From the NCBI RefSeq assembly GCF_000194155.1, contig NZ_GL877884.1:1-64000 (forward strand): a stretch of 64,000 bases of DNA, in the 5' to 3' direction. This document shows positions 6,708 to 15,737 of the stretch, in pieces. The notes beneath the pieces are model-generated. The model saw nothing but the letters and a program-made list of their open reading frames with translations. It was not told the DNA's origin and did no database searches. The stretch comes from Saccharopolyspora spinosa NRRL 18395 (GTDB lineage: Bacteria; Actinomycetota; Actinomycetes; Mycobacteriales; Pseudonocardiaceae). A program made the position numbers and the translations under genes. The stretch's first letter is position 1. Each line of letters opens with the position of its first letter.

Positions 6708-8096
6708 GTGCCCGTGCCAGCCGAGGACTGGAAGGCGGCTTACGCGCGTCTGCGCGCCGCACACCTGAGTGCGGTGCGGGCCTCGCTCGAGGACCACGTG
6801 GCGCGGCTCGCGTGGCCGCGCGAGCGGATCGAGCGCTACCAGGCCGAGCGACTCCGGTCGTTGCTCGGATTCGCGCGCGAGCGCTCACCGTTCCACTCGG
6901 CCCGGATGGCCGATGTCGACCCGACCACGGCGACCGTCGACGACCTCGCACGGCTGCCGGTCATGGTCAAGCAGGAGGCCCAGGACGAGTGGGACAGGAT
7001 CGTGACCTCGCCCGGCATCGACCGCGCTGGCGCCGAACGGGTGCTGGCCGAGCAGCGCTGGTTCTCCTACACGCCCGCGCGGCACCAGGTGTTCAGCTCG
7101 GGCGGTTCGAGCGGCGTGCGCGGGGTGTACGTGTGGGACTGGGAGCAGTTCGTCACGCTCGCCTGCCTCGCGTGGCGGTGGCAGGTGCGTGCCGAGCGCG
7201 CTTCCGGATCGCCAGTGCGCCGCGCGCGGCTGGTCGTGCTGGAGGCAGGCGAGCCGCCGCACGCGAGTACGCCGTTGTTCGACGTCGCGACCGGGCCGTC
7301 GGCGTCGACCGTCGTGATCCCAGCGTCCGCGCCGTTCGACCGGGTGCTGGAGGCCGTGGCCGAGGCACGGCCCACCCATCTCGTCGGCTACGCCTCGGTG
7401 ATCGGACGCCTCGCCCGTGCCGCGAGCGCGGGTTCGCTCGACATCGGGCCGGTCCGGGTCAGCACCAACTCCGAGCCGCTGACCAAGGAGGACCGCAAGG
7501 CGATCGACACCGCCTGGGGTGCGCCCGTCCACAACCTCTGGGGCTCGACCGAGATCGGCGTCCAGGCGGTCGGCTGCGGACTGGGCGACGGTCTCCACGT
7601 CTGCGAGGACGAGGTGATCCTCGAACGGGTTGATCCAGCCGGACGCCCGGTCGGCCCTGATGAGCCGGCCGTGCGCACGCTCGCGACCGGGCTCGCCGGG
7701 CGCACGTTCCCGTTCATCCGCTACGACCTCGGCGACGAGGTCACGCTGCTACCGGGGCGCTGCGAGTGCGGCAGCGCGATGCTGCGCGTTGGCGACATCG
7801 CTGGACGTCGCGACGACGACTTCCGCTACGGCGAGCGGACGGTCCCGGCCAGCGCGTTCCGGCACGTACTGGGAACTGACCCGCTGATCTCGGAATACCA
7901 GGTCCGTCAGACCGCGGGCGGGGCGGACGTGCTCGTCGTCGGCGCGCCAGACGTGTCTGCCGTGAGCGCGGCGCTGGTCTCCTCGCTACGGTCCTACGGG
8001 CTCGCGCACCCCGAGATCGACCTTCGGCCCGTCGACCGGATCCCGCGCAACGCCGCGACAGGCAAGCTCAAGCGGTTCATCCCGCTGAGTGATTAG
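6708..8096 (+). CDS. Phenylacetate-CoA-ligase-like adenylate-forming enzyme
   Basis: The protein of about 460 residues belongs to the ANL superfamily, in the PaaK/coenzyme F390 synthetase branch. Visible motifs are the phosphate-binding loop SSGGSSGVRGVY (around residue 130), NLWGSTEIGVQ (around 280), FIRYDLGDEV (around 340) and the C-terminal lysine motif RNAATGKLKRFIPL, whose Lys serves adenylation. These enzymes activate a carboxylic acid as an acyl-adenylate and usually transfer it to CoA; the acid is unknown. Two GTG starts are possible (6708, 6714), neither with a strong ribosome binding site. It stands alone, so context gives no pathway. Confidence 0.75.
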   Translation: MPVPAEDWKAAYARLRAAHLSAVRASLEDHVARLAWPRERIERYQAERLRSLLGFARERSPFHSARMADVDPTTATVDDLARLPVMVKQEAQDEWDRIVTSPGIDRAGAERVLAEQRWFSYTPARHQVFSSGGSSGVRGVYVWDWEQFVTLACLAWRWQVRAERASGSPVRRARLVVLEAGEPPHASTPLFDVATGPSASTVVIPASAPFDRVLEAVAEARPTHLVGYASVIGRLARAASAGSLDIGPVRVSTNSEPLTKEDRKAIDTAWGAPVHNLWGSTEIGVQAVGCGLGDGLHVCEDEVILERVDPAGRPVGPDEPAVRTLATGLAGRTFPFIRYDLGDEVTLLPGRCECGSAMLRVGDIAGRRDDDFRYGERTVPASAFRHVLGTDPLISEYQVRQTAGGADVLVVGAPDVSAVSAALVSSLRSYGLAHPEIDLRPVDRIPRNAATGKLKRFIPLSD

Positions 8097-8228
8097 GGGC
8101 ATCCCGTGGCAGCGGGCTCCGTGCCGCCACCGCCGCCCGCTGCGGGTCGGTTGACCCGAGCACGCTCGACAATGCGCCCAATCCAGCCAAGTACGTCACG
8201 CACTCATGGCCTACGGCGGGGCGCACAG

Positions 8229-9000
8229 TCAGTGGATCCCCGCCAATTCCTTCGCGTGCTCCAGCACGCCGCAGAGCATCTCCGGGCTCAACTTCCCCGT
8301 GAAGGTGTTCTGCTGGCTGACGTGGTAGCAGCCGAGGAGGTGGAGGGGGCTCCCGCCGTCCGCCGACGAGAGCTCCACGTGGGCGTTGTGGCCGAACTTC
8401 GGGCGGGGTTTGGGGACTTCCCAGGCCGCGTCCGCCAGGACCGGGAGCAGGGCTTGCCAGCCGAACGCGCCCAGCACCACGACCACGTGCAGCGTCGGGC
8501 GCAGCAGGTCGAGTTCGCGGACCAGCCACGGGCGGCAGGTGTCGCGTTCGGTCGGCGTCGGTTTGTTGGCCGGCGGGGCGCAGTGCACCGGCGCCGTGAT
8601 CCGGGTGTGGCGCAACGTCAAACCGTCGTCGATGTGCCGGGCCTCCGGCTGCGAAGCCAGGCCGACGTCGTAGAGCGCCTGGAACAGCACGTCGCCGGAG
8701 CGGTCGCCGGTGAAGATCCGGCCCGTCCGGTTCCCGCCGTGCGCCGCCGGGGCAAGTCCGACGATCGCGATCTCCGCGTCGGCCGGGCCGAAGCCGGGCA
8801 CCGGGCGTCCCCAGTACTCCTCGTCGCGGAACGCCGCGCGCTTGACCCGCGCCACCTCTTCCCGCCACTCGACCAGCCGCGGGCAGGCGGTGCAGTGGGT
8901 GATCAGCTCGTCGAGTTCCGCGATCCGGTTCGCGTTCGGGGCTGCGGCGGCGGGGTCGCCGACCGGATCGGCGATCAGCCTGGAGGGCGTGTCGGGCACC
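8229..9000 (-). CDS. Type 5 uracil-DNA glycosylase (UdgB)
   Basis: This base-excision repair enzyme removes uracil and other deaminated bases from DNA. Iron-sulphur cluster cysteines are visible in CTACPRL near the N-terminus and in the pair from CAPPANKPTPTERDTCRP. The uracil-recognition motif reads GLAPAAHGGNRTGRIFTGD, which lacks the usual catalytic acid as in family 5, and the C-terminal active-site motif is LGCYHVSQQNTFTG. The start is uncertain. GTG 9000 gives 257 residues, while ATG 9050 would overlap the start of the divergent peptidase gene. The 132 bases between this gene and the upstream ligase gene appear empty. Confidence 0.88.
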
Positions 9001-9048
9001 TCCCAAAAGTGACAGAAAACCCGTTCGACGGCACGTAATGTGGGCGGC

Positions 9049-10518
9049 ATGGCAGCCAGCGAGGAGAAAACCGACGAGGTCGAGGAATCGACCACCCCGG
9101 CCGAACCGGTCGATGATCTGGTCAGCACCCACCACACGATCACCGCGGCGGGCGCGGAACTGGCCTACACCGCGACGACCGGCCGGATCGTGTTGCGCGA
9201 AGAGGTCCATACCGACGGCAAGTTCGAGGGCTACAAGCCCAGGGCCGAGGTGTTCCTGACCTCGTACGTGGCCGACGCCGATCCCGGCACCAGACCGGTG
9301 ACGTTCGCGTTCAACGGCGGCCCGGGCTCCTCCAGCGTGTGGCTTCACCTCGGGCTGCTCGGCCCGCGGCGGGTCGTCTCCGGCGACGCCGGCGATCTCG
9401 CACCGCCGCCGTACGGACTGGTCGACAACCCGGAAACCCTGCTGCGGCACAGCGATCTGGTGTTCATCGACCCGGTGTCCACCGGGTACTCGCGGGCGGT
9501 CGAGGGCGGCACGCCGGGCGATTTCCACGGCTACCAGCGGGACATCGAGTCGATCGCCGAGGTGATCCGGCTGTGGACCACCCGCAACGGCCGCTGGATG
9601 TCGCCGAAGTACCTCGCCGGCGAGTCCTACGGCACCCTGCGCGCCGCCGCGCTCGCCGAGCACCTGCAGTCGCGGCACGGGCTCTACCCGAACGGCCTGC
9701 TGCTGATCTCCTCGGTGCTGGACATGGGCACGATCCGGTTCACCGAAGGCAACGACCTGCCGTACTCGCTGTTCCTGCCGACGTACGCGGCGATCGCGCA
9801 CTACCACGGCAAGCACGGCGACCGGCCGCTGCGCGAGGTCCTGAACGAGGCGGAGAAGTTCGCCGCCGAGGACTACCCGTGGGCGCTGGCTCGCGGCGCG
9901 CGGTTGAGCTCGTCCGAGCGCGAGGACATCGTTCGGCGGGTCGCCGCGCTGTCCGGGCTGTCCGAGGAATACGTCGACCGCGCCAACCTGCGCATCGAGC
10001 ACATCCGGTTCTTCACCGAGCTGCTGCGCGACCAGCGGGCGACGGTCGGCCGGATGGACGGCCGGTTCACCGGCTGGGAGCCGGATGCCGCCGGGGAGCA
10101 CTTCAGCGACGACCCGAGCATCTCCGGCATCCGCGGCGCCTACGCGGCGGCGATCAACCACTACCTGCGCGAAGAGCTCGACTACGCCAGCGATCTGCCG
10201 TATGAGACGCTGTCCAGCCGGGTGCAGCCCTGGTCCTACAAGGAGTTCGAGGGCGCAAGCGTGTCCGTTGTGGACAAGCTCGGTGCGGCGTTCCAGGCCA
10301 ACCGGCACCTGCGGATCCACGTCGGCTGCGGCTACACCGACGGCGCGACCCCGTACTTCGCGGCCGAGCACGTGCTGGCGCAGCTGCCGATTCCGGAGCG
10401 GCTGCGGGAGAACATCGACGTCCGCTACTACCCCGCGGGCCACATGATGTACGTCCACGAGGAGTCCCGGATCCAGCAGTCCGCCGACCTGGCGGAGTTC
10501 GTGGCGCAACGCCCGTAG
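9049..10518 (+). CDS. S10-family serine carboxypeptidase-like peptidase
   Basis: The protein of about 490 residues carries the S10 alpha/beta-hydrolase signature: the oxyanion motif FNGGPGSSSVW (around residue 90), the nucleophile in GESYGTLR (around 195), the aspartate region GYTDGATPYF (around 430) and the catalytic histidine in YYPAGHMMYVHEE (around 470). No signal peptide is seen, so it is probably cytoplasmic and trims C-terminal residues of peptides. A TAATGT -10-like hexamer (9036-9041) ends 7 bases before ATG 9049, suggesting a leaderless transcript. An in-frame ATG at 9040 is an alternative. It is divergent from the uracil-DNA glycosylase gene. Confidence 0.88.
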   Translation: MAASEEKTDEVEESTTPAEPVDDLVSTHHTITAAGAELAYTATTGRIVLREEVHTDGKFEGYKPRAEVFLTSYVADADPGTRPVTFAFNGGPGSSSVWLHLGLLGPRRVVSGDAGDLAPPPYGLVDNPETLLRHSDLVFIDPVSTGYSRAVEGGTPGDFHGYQRDIESIAEVIRLWTTRNGRWMSPKYLAGESYGTLRAAALAEHLQSRHGLYPNGLLLISSVLDMGTIRFTEGNDLPYSLFLPTYAAIAHYHGKHGDRPLREVLNEAEKFAAEDYPWALARGARLSSSEREDIVRRVAALSGLSEEYVDRANLRIEHIRFFTELLRDQRATVGRMDGRFTGWEPDAAGEHFSDDPSISGIRGAYAAAINHYLREELDYASDLPYETLSSRVQPWSYKEFEGASVSVVDKLGAAFQANRHLRIHVGCGYTDGATPYFAAEHVLAQLPIPERLRENIDVRYYPAGHMMYVHEESRIQQSADLAEFVAQRP

Positions 10519-10587
10519 CGGATTTTTCGCATGATTGTTGATCATGCACGTGGGACAAATACGGGACAGCCCGTCCCGGAACGCACC

Positions 10588-10619
10588 GCGGCCCCCGCTC
10601 CAACCCGAGCGGGGGCCGC
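10588..10619. terminator. Terminator hairpin between convergent genes
   Basis: Perfect 13-bp GC-rich arms (10588-10600 and 10607-10619) with a 6-nt loop lie between the 3' ends of the peptidase gene (+) and the duplicated-domain gene (-). No T-tract is present, as is common in high-GC actinobacteria. Confidence 0.65.
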
Positions 10620-10669
10620 CTCGTCGTCACATACGAACCAGCGGCCGACCCGGGTGATCACGGACGCCG

Positions 10670-11044
10670 TCAGGACGTACGGGCAGTCACGTCCTGCTCG
10701 ATGCGCTCGAAGATGTCGGAGTCTGTCTCCTTCTGCCATTCGGGCATGGATTCCCAGTCTGCGACGTAGGCGGGCTTGGGGTCGGCGATGTGCCGGAAGA
10801 TTTGGCCGATCCAGCACAGCGCGACGAAGCGACCCTTCTGCTCGCGGGTGAGCTTGCTCGTGCTGCCCTCGGTCGCGAGGGCGAAGTCGTGCACCTGCTG
10901 GTACACAGCTGCTGCGCTGGCCCGCTCCCAATCGGGCGTCTCTTCCCACGGCGCGATGTAGCCGGGCTTCGGCTCACCGGGGTAGTGCTTGTTCACCCCG
11001 GCGATCCACGCTTCGCGGAAGATACGGCCCTTTTCGTCAGACAC
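10670..11044 (-). CDS. Small protein with two tandem RyR-like repeats
   Basis: The 124-residue protein is an internal duplication. Residues about 5-55 (GRIFREAWIAGVNKHY, then PWEETPDWERASAAAV) match residues about 70-120 (GRFVALCWIGQIFRHI, then DWESMPEWQKETDSDI). The pattern of a helix, then W-E-x-x-P-x-W, then a second helix resembles the RyR domain family, which includes small phage and bacterial proteins; this is tentative. A GAGGAGAGG ribosome binding site 4 nt before GTG 11044 fixes the start. It lies 11 bp after a decayed regulator gene on the same strand and may have been part of its operon. Its function is unknown. Confidence 0.65.
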   Translation of the reverse strand: MSDEKGRIFREAWIAGVNKHYPGEPKPGYIAPWEETPDWERASAAAVYQQVHDFALATEGSTSKLTREQKGRFVALCWIGQIFRHIADPKPAYVADWESMPEWQKETDSDIFERIEQDVTARTS

Positions 11045-11055
11045 TGAACCTCTCC

Positions 11056-11589
11056 TCACTGCGTTGAGCCGTATGCGGTAATAACACCCTTGATCTGCGA
11101 ATCCAGGTACCTCACGTGCCGGTCGGCGAGGTACGGCACCAGGTGCTCTCGCAGGTCTCCGAGCTTGCGGCCAACGTATCCGACCGACGCCGTCTGCCGT
11201 GCGCTGTCCACTGCCGCGGCGCCGTTCATGACCAGTTGGTCGACGTCACCGCGCTGGGCGCCGACGGTCGCGAGATCGACGAGAACGCTCCCGCGACGTC
11301 GGGCTGAGGTGGCTTGCCCCAGCGCCTTTTTCAGTGGAGGCTCGGCCAGGTCCGGGCGGCGCAGCGTGACGAAGCACGAGGCGCGTTCCTCGTCCAACCG
11401 CGATCCCTCGAAGCGGAGCCAACCGCTCGCGGGCGCCTTGTCGTGAAGGCCGGCGACTTGCTCGGCCATGTCCAATGCCCGTTGGCAGGCGGGCAGGTTG
11501 CCGAGTCCGGCGTACGTTTGCGCCTGGACGGCGGCGACCCAATACCGAGGTAACGGGTTCGACTGTATGACCGCCGGACGCCGCAGGAC
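11056..11589 (-). pseudogene. C-terminal remnant of a TPR-containing XRE-type regulator
   Basis: The open frame encodes helical repeats such as YWVAAVQAQTYAGLGNLPAC, LRFEGSRLDEERASC and REHLVPYLADRHVRYLDSQI, like the tetratricopeptide half of actinobacterial XRE/TPR regulators. The N-terminal helix-turn-helix is absent. A stop codon lies at 11590-11592 and no credible start codon precedes the conserved region. The internal ATG at 11475 or 11469 could give a shorter peptide, but not a regulator. The gene is a 5'-truncated relic. Confidence 0.65.
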
Positions 11590-11714
11590 TCATCGTGGCT
11601 CGCGGGATCCCCTGGGCTAGCCACTGCGGCCGACGACTCCTGTGCCCACTCATCTCTGAGCCACCGTCGCTGTGCACGCTCCTCGGCATGAGCGGACGCG
11701 GTAGAACGAGGGAT

Positions 11715-11746
11715 GCGGCCCTCGCGCGAACCGGAGCGAGGGCCGC
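11715..11746 (-). terminator. Terminator of the alpha/beta hydrolase gene
   Basis: Perfect 11-bp arms (11715-11725 and 11736-11746) with a 10-nt loop lie 20 bp past the hydrolase stop codon. Confidence 0.65.
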
Positions 11747-11766
11747 TGCTGCTCCTGGCCCGCGGA

Positions 11767-12606
11767 TCAGCTGCGGAGGAACTCCAGGACGCGATCGGTC
11801 TGGCCGAGGATCGCGTGCCCGACCTCGGGCAGGAGGTTCACGGTCGCGTGCGGGACGCATCGGCGCACCCGCCGGGCGGTTCGCGCGGAGTCGAACATGG
11901 CGTCGCGTCCGCCGACCATGACGAGCACGGGCATCGTCAGGCGCCGCAACGCATCGTCGGCGAACACCGGCAGCCGCTCCGTACGCGGCTTGAACTGCGT
12001 GAAGGTCAGCACCAGGGCGTCGAGGACTGCCTTGTCCTGCACCGGGTCCAGGCCCGCGACCATTCCCGCCGACCGCCGCACGCCCCGGCGGCCGAACGCA
12101 CGCAGGAGCAGCGCCTTGAACAACCAACCCACCTTCTGCCGCCCCACGCCGCCGGGGCACAGCAGGGCCAGGCTCGCCACCCGCTCCGGCTTGCGGGTGG
12201 CGTAGTCCAGCGCCAGCCAGCCACCGAGGGAGGTCGCGACGATCGACGTCCTCGTGATCCCGAGCCCCTTCAGCACATCGTCCAGCCACAACGCGTAGGC
12301 CTCGGACCCCAGAGGCGGGCGGGATGGCGCGCTCATGCCCGGCTCGCCGATGACGTCCACGGCGTAGGTGCGGAAGTGCCGCGCCCAGGTGGCGATGTCG
12401 GGCAGCCACATCGTCGTGTTCGACCCCGAGCCGTGCAGCAAGAGCACTGGTGGCGCGTCCTCCGGCCCGGAGACGACGACGAACGTCTCCCCCTCACGGG
12501 TCGGCACCCGCACGTGCTCGGCGGGGACCGGCCAGGTGCTCAACACCTCCCGGTAGTGCCGCCGGATCTCGCCCGCCCCGGCCTCGGACTTGTAGATCGT
12601 GCGCAT
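11767..12606 (-). CDS. Alpha/beta hydrolase
   Basis: The 279-residue protein of the alpha/beta-hydrolase fold has the oxyanion motif LLLHGSGSNTTMW (about residue 60), the nucleophile elbow VATSLGGWLAL (about 130), an acid in VLVMVGGRDAMFD (about 225) and the catalytic histidine in LLPEVGHAILG (about 265). GGAGG directly upstream supports ATG 12606 rather than ATG 12618. Its substrate cannot be told. The AT-rich upstream region (12610-12670) is the likely promoter. Confidence 0.85.
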   Translation of the reverse strand: MRTIYKSEAGAGEIRRHYREVLSTWPVPAEHVRVPTREGETFVVVSGPEDAPPVLLLHGSGSNTTMWLPDIATWARHFRTYAVDVIGEPGMSAPSRPPLGSEAYALWLDDVLKGLGITRTSIVATSLGGWLALDYATRKPERVASLALLCPGGVGRQKVGWLFKALLLRAFGRRGVRRSAGMVAGLDPVQDKAVLDALVLTFTQFKPRTERLPVFADDALRRLTMPVLVMVGGRDAMFDSARTARRVRRCVPHATVNLLPEVGHAILGQTDRVLEFLRS

Positions 12607-12787
12607 GACCCCCTCCACATGATCTTCATCATACGATGCAAACTACTCTATCGTTCCCTTCATCGAGATTGATAGGGAATTTTAGGGCCGAGCGGCTGAA
12701 CCGGGTCACCGCCGAGACGCTGATCACCGCCACCGCCGGGACATCGCGCCCTGAACCGCGACGCCGCAGCGGACTGGAACCACCAGA

Positions 12788-12816
12788 GGGCCCCGCTCCG
12801 AACGGGAGCAGGGCCT
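12788..12816 (-). terminator. Terminator of the secreted repeat-protein gene
   Basis: Arms of about 12 bp with one mismatch (12788-12799 and 12805-12816) around a 5-nt loop follow the stop codon at 12830 by 14 bases. Confidence 0.6.
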
Positions 12817-12829
12817 TCTGACGCGGAAA

Positions 12830-13330
12830 TCAGTGCTTGCGGACCAACTGGGCCTGGGTGTTGTCCTGCCAGTCCCCAGCCTGGGTCTGGTTGGCGTTGT
12901 TGGTCTGGTTCGAGCCGGTGTTGGCGATCTGCTCCTTGCCACCGATCTGGACGACCGTCGAAGGCGAAACGTTCGTGTTCGTCGGCTTGCTCACCTGGAT
13001 CTCGTTCTGGTTCTGCACCTGCGTCGGGGACCCGCCGTCCTTGACCAGCTGCGCCTGGGCGTTGCCGTCCCAGTCCCCGTCCTGGTCCTGGTCGGCGTTG
13101 TTGGTCTGGCTTGAGCCGGTGTTGGCGACCTGCTTGTGGCCGCCGATCTGAACCACGGTCGAGGGCGAAACGTTGGTGTTCGTCGGCTTGCTCACCTGGA
13201 CTTCGTCCTGGTTCTGCTCCTGCGTCGGAGAGCCGTCGTGGCTGCCGTCGGCCATCGCCACGGCCGTCGCTCCGAGCAGCATCGGGAAGCTCACCGCGGC
13301 AACCGTCAGCACGCGCTTCGCAGTACGCAT
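12830..13330 (-). CDS. Secreted N/Q-rich protein of two 67-residue repeats
   Basis: The 166-residue protein has a signal peptide (about 1-27, ending AVAMAD). The mature chain is almost wholly two tandem copies of a 66-67-residue unit (residues 34-100 and 101-166). Each copy contains a Q/N stretch, QVSKPTNTNVSPSTVVQIGG, an ANTGS-QTNNA segment and a DW-aromatic turn before QAQLV. The first copy is Asp-rich and the second Asn/Gln-rich. The repeats contain many Gln, Asn and Ser/Thr, few aromatics and no Cys, which recalls amyloid-type surface proteins such as rodlins or curlins, but no specific family is recognised. GGAAGG upstream supports ATG 13330. It is monocistronic. Confidence 0.8.
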   Translation of the reverse strand: MRTAKRVLTVAAVSFPMLLGATAVAMADGSHDGSPTQEQNQDEVQVSKPTNTNVSPSTVVQIGGHKQVANTGSSQTNNADQDQDGDWDGNAQAQLVKDGGSPTQVQNQNEIQVSKPTNTNVSPSTVVQIGGKEQIANTGSNQTNNANQTQAGDWQDNTQAQLVRKH

Positions 13331-13857
13331 CAAAGCACTTCCTTCCATGAGAACCGGGACTTGCGGCGCCAAATTCCGCGCCGACCAATTCGGACGAGGC
13401 ATACCGGTCCAACACTTCTCCGCCAGCCTCGCAAGGAATACCGTATCGCCATCGGCACAAAGGTCGGCAACTCGGAACAACCGGGCTCACCTCATTCGGT
13501 GACACCGCATTCGGGAATTGAAACCACCGTTCGACGAACGGCACGAGAATCGACATTGTCGCAGCTCAACACGATGCAACAGGCTTTTAGAGGCACACTC
13601 CACCCTTTTTCGCGACGCGCAGCGAGCCAAATATGATCAATTTCGCAAGATCACTTTAACCCCTGCGCCAAAAACAAATCTGAATACCAGATCGGAACAT
13701 CGCCCGAAAAATACGAAAACAATTCCACCAAAGGCGACACCGCGCGGATTCACCGACGGCGGCGAATCCAGCCACCCCAACCACCCGTTCGGATTCATCC
13801 CAATTGCCCGAAGCCCGGGCGCGGTCTCCACTCCGGCCTATGCAGCAATCGTTCAGT
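13331..13857. other. AT-rich intergenic region, no gene seen
   Basis: This 527-bp region is clearly less GC-rich than its surroundings, especially 13560-13760. Short open frames on both strands lack ribosome binding sites and codon bias. It probably contains the divergent promoters of the secreted repeat-protein gene and the ABC transporter operon, and may be horizontally acquired or a relic. Confidence 0.45.
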
Positions 13858-13877
13858 ATGTAGTATGTGTGCTACAT
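13858..13877 (+). promoter_or_regulatory. Candidate operator of the ABC transporter operon
   Basis: The inverted repeat ATGTAG / CTACAT with 8-bp spacing lies 35 bp before the ATPase start and overlaps where a promoter is expected. The small helix-turn-helix regulator encoded at the end of the operon is the obvious candidate to bind it, by inference. Confidence 0.4.
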
Positions 13878-13912
13878 GACGACCTATCCTTGCTATGGAA
13901 GGCACTGGTGTT

Positions 13913-14887
13913 ATGACAGTCGCGAACGAATCGGCGGCACCACTGCCGCCGGTGCGGTTACCCGACGATGACGCCGCGCTCGACGTCCGCGGCCTGCGGA
14001 TGCGGTACGGCACGACCGACGTCCTCAAGGGCGTCGACTTCACCACACGCCGGGGCGAGGTGGTAGCGCTGCTGGGGCCGAACGGGGCGGGCAAGACCAC
14101 GACGATCGAGGTCCTGGAAGGCTTCCGGATGCGTTCCGGCGGTGATGTCCAAGTCCTCGGCACCGACCCGGCGCACGGCGACGAGAGCTGGCGGGCCCGG
14201 CTCGGCGTCGTACTGCAGTCCTGGCGCGACCACAGCAAGTGGCGCGTTCGGGAGCTCCTGGCGCACCTGGGGACCTACTACGCGCCGTACTCCACGGCGC
14301 AAATCACCCGGCCCTGGGACATCGACGAACTCATCGCGACGGTCGGCCTGACCGAGCACGCGAACAAGCGGGCCGGGCAGCTCTCCGGCGGTCAGCGCCG
14401 CCGGCTCGACGTCGCGATCGGCATCGTCGGACGCCCGGAGCTGCTGTTCCTGGACGAGCCCACGGTCGGCTTCGACCCGCAGGCCCGCCGGGAGTTTCAC
14501 GACCTCGTGCACCGGCTCGCCGACGACAACACCAGCATCCTGCTGACGACGCACGACCTGGACGAGGCGGAGAAACTGGCCGACCGCATCCTGATCCTGG
14601 CCGGCGGCCGGATCGTCGCCGACGGCTCCGCCGACGAGCTGTCCCGGCAGGTGGCCGCCGAATCGGAAGTCAAGTGGACCCGCGACGGCCAGCGCTACGT
14701 GCACTCGGCCGCCGACGCCACCCGGTTCGTCCGGGACCTGTTCGCGCAGCACGGCGACGAGATCACCGAACTGGAGGTGCGCCGGGCCACCCTGGAGGAC
14801 ACCTACATGGCGATGGTGCGCGCGCACGAATCCGGGCACGGCGAAGACGCCGCGCTGCCCTTCAGCGCCGAGGAGGTCAACCGGTGA
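13913..14887 (+). CDS. ABC exporter ATP-binding protein
   Basis: The 324-residue ATPase is of the ABC-2 (drug, lipid or antibiotic exporter) type. Walker A GPNGAGKTTT is near residue 50, the signature LSGGQRRRLDVA near 158, and Walker B LLFLDEPTVGFD near 180, followed by the H-loop TTHDLDEAE. The C-terminal part resembles the usual DrrA-like extension. It overlaps the permease start by 4 bp, so the two subunits are made together. The start at 13913 follows GGAAGG. The substrate is unknown. Confidence 0.9.
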   Translation: MTVANESAAPLPPVRLPDDDAALDVRGLRMRYGTTDVLKGVDFTTRRGEVVALLGPNGAGKTTTIEVLEGFRMRSGGDVQVLGTDPAHGDESWRARLGVVLQSWRDHSKWRVRELLAHLGTYYAPYSTAQITRPWDIDELIATVGLTEHANKRAGQLSGGQRRRLDVAIGIVGRPELLFLDEPTVGFDPQARREFHDLVHRLADDNTSILLTTHDLDEAEKLADRILILAGGRIVADGSADELSRQVAAESEVKWTRDGQRYVHSAADATRFVRDLFAQHGDEITELEVRRATLEDTYMAMVRAHESGHGEDAALPFSAEEVNR

Positions 14888-15720
14888 AGGCCAACGCCGC
14901 ACGCACCGGCCTGCAGCGGGGCTGGATCGAGTTCCGCCAAACCCTGACCACCCCGCAGGACCTGTGGGGCTACCTCTTCCCCACCGTGATCCTGCTGGTC
15001 GTGATGTCGTTCCAGCGCGGGTCCACAGTGGCCGGGTTTTCGCTGGGCGCGATGACGCTGCCCGGCGCGCTCGGCATGGGCATCGGGTTCTCCGGGCTGA
15101 TCACCATCGCCCAGCAGCTGACGGTCGAGCGCGAGGACGGCACCCTGCTGCGAGCCAAGGCGACCCCGGACGGGATGTTCGGCTACCTGATCGGCAAGAT
15201 CACGCTGATCGGGTGCATGTCGCTGGTCAGCCTGGTGATCCTGCTGGTGCCCGGCCTGGTGATGTTCGACGGCCTGGCCACCGGTGTCGACACCTGGCTG
15301 ACGCTGGTTTGGGTGCTGGTGCTGGGTCTCGTCGCGACGATGCCGATCGGCGCGATCATCGGCTCGCTGTTCGCCAATCCTCGAAGCCTGGGCCTGATCA
15401 TGCTGCCGATGATGGGGCTGATCGCGATCTCCGGGATCTTCTACCCGATCACCGGGTACCCGGAGTGGTTGCAGTGGATCGCGCAGGTCTTCCCGATGTA
15501 CTGGCTCGGGCTCGGCATGCGGTCGGCGCTGCTGCCGGACGGGATGGCGGCGGCCGAGATCGGCGAGTCCTGGCGACACCTGGAGACTGCCGGGGTGCTC
15601 GGCCTGTGGGCCGTGGTCGGCCTGGTGGTGGCCCCGGTGGTGTTGCGCCGGATGGCGCGGCGCGAGTCGGGGTCGAGCGTGGCCGCGCGGCGCGAGAAGG
15701 CCATGCAGCGCGTGCGGTGA
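14884..15720 (+). CDS. ABC-2 type permease
   Basis: The 278-residue membrane protein has six predicted transmembrane segments, for example LFPTVILLVVMSF, LVSLVILLVPGLVMF, LVWVLVLGLVATMPIGAI, MGLIAISGIFYPI and LGLWAVVGLVVAPVV. The GISGIFYPI-like region with the following P-W-L is typical of ABC-2 exporters. Its GTG start overlaps the stop codon of the ATPase gene (GTGA). Together they form an efflux transporter. Confidence 0.88.
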   Translation: MKANAARTGLQRGWIEFRQTLTTPQDLWGYLFPTVILLVVMSFQRGSTVAGFSLGAMTLPGALGMGIGFSGLITIAQQLTVEREDGTLLRAKATPDGMFGYLIGKITLIGCMSLVSLVILLVPGLVMFDGLATGVDTWLTLVWVLVLGLVATMPIGAIIGSLFANPRSLGLIMLPMMGLIAISGIFYPITGYPEWLQWIAQVFPMYWLGLGMRSALLPDGMAAAEIGESWRHLETAGVLGLWAVVGLVVAPVVLRRMARRESGSSVAARREKAMQRVR

Positions 15721-15737
15721 CGCCGGCGGAGGGGACC

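Noticed and set aside
8077-10545. Long minus-strand frame of about 820 codons
   Set aside because: It is the shadow of the S10 peptidase and of the uracil-DNA glycosylase in other frames and shows no domain motifs.
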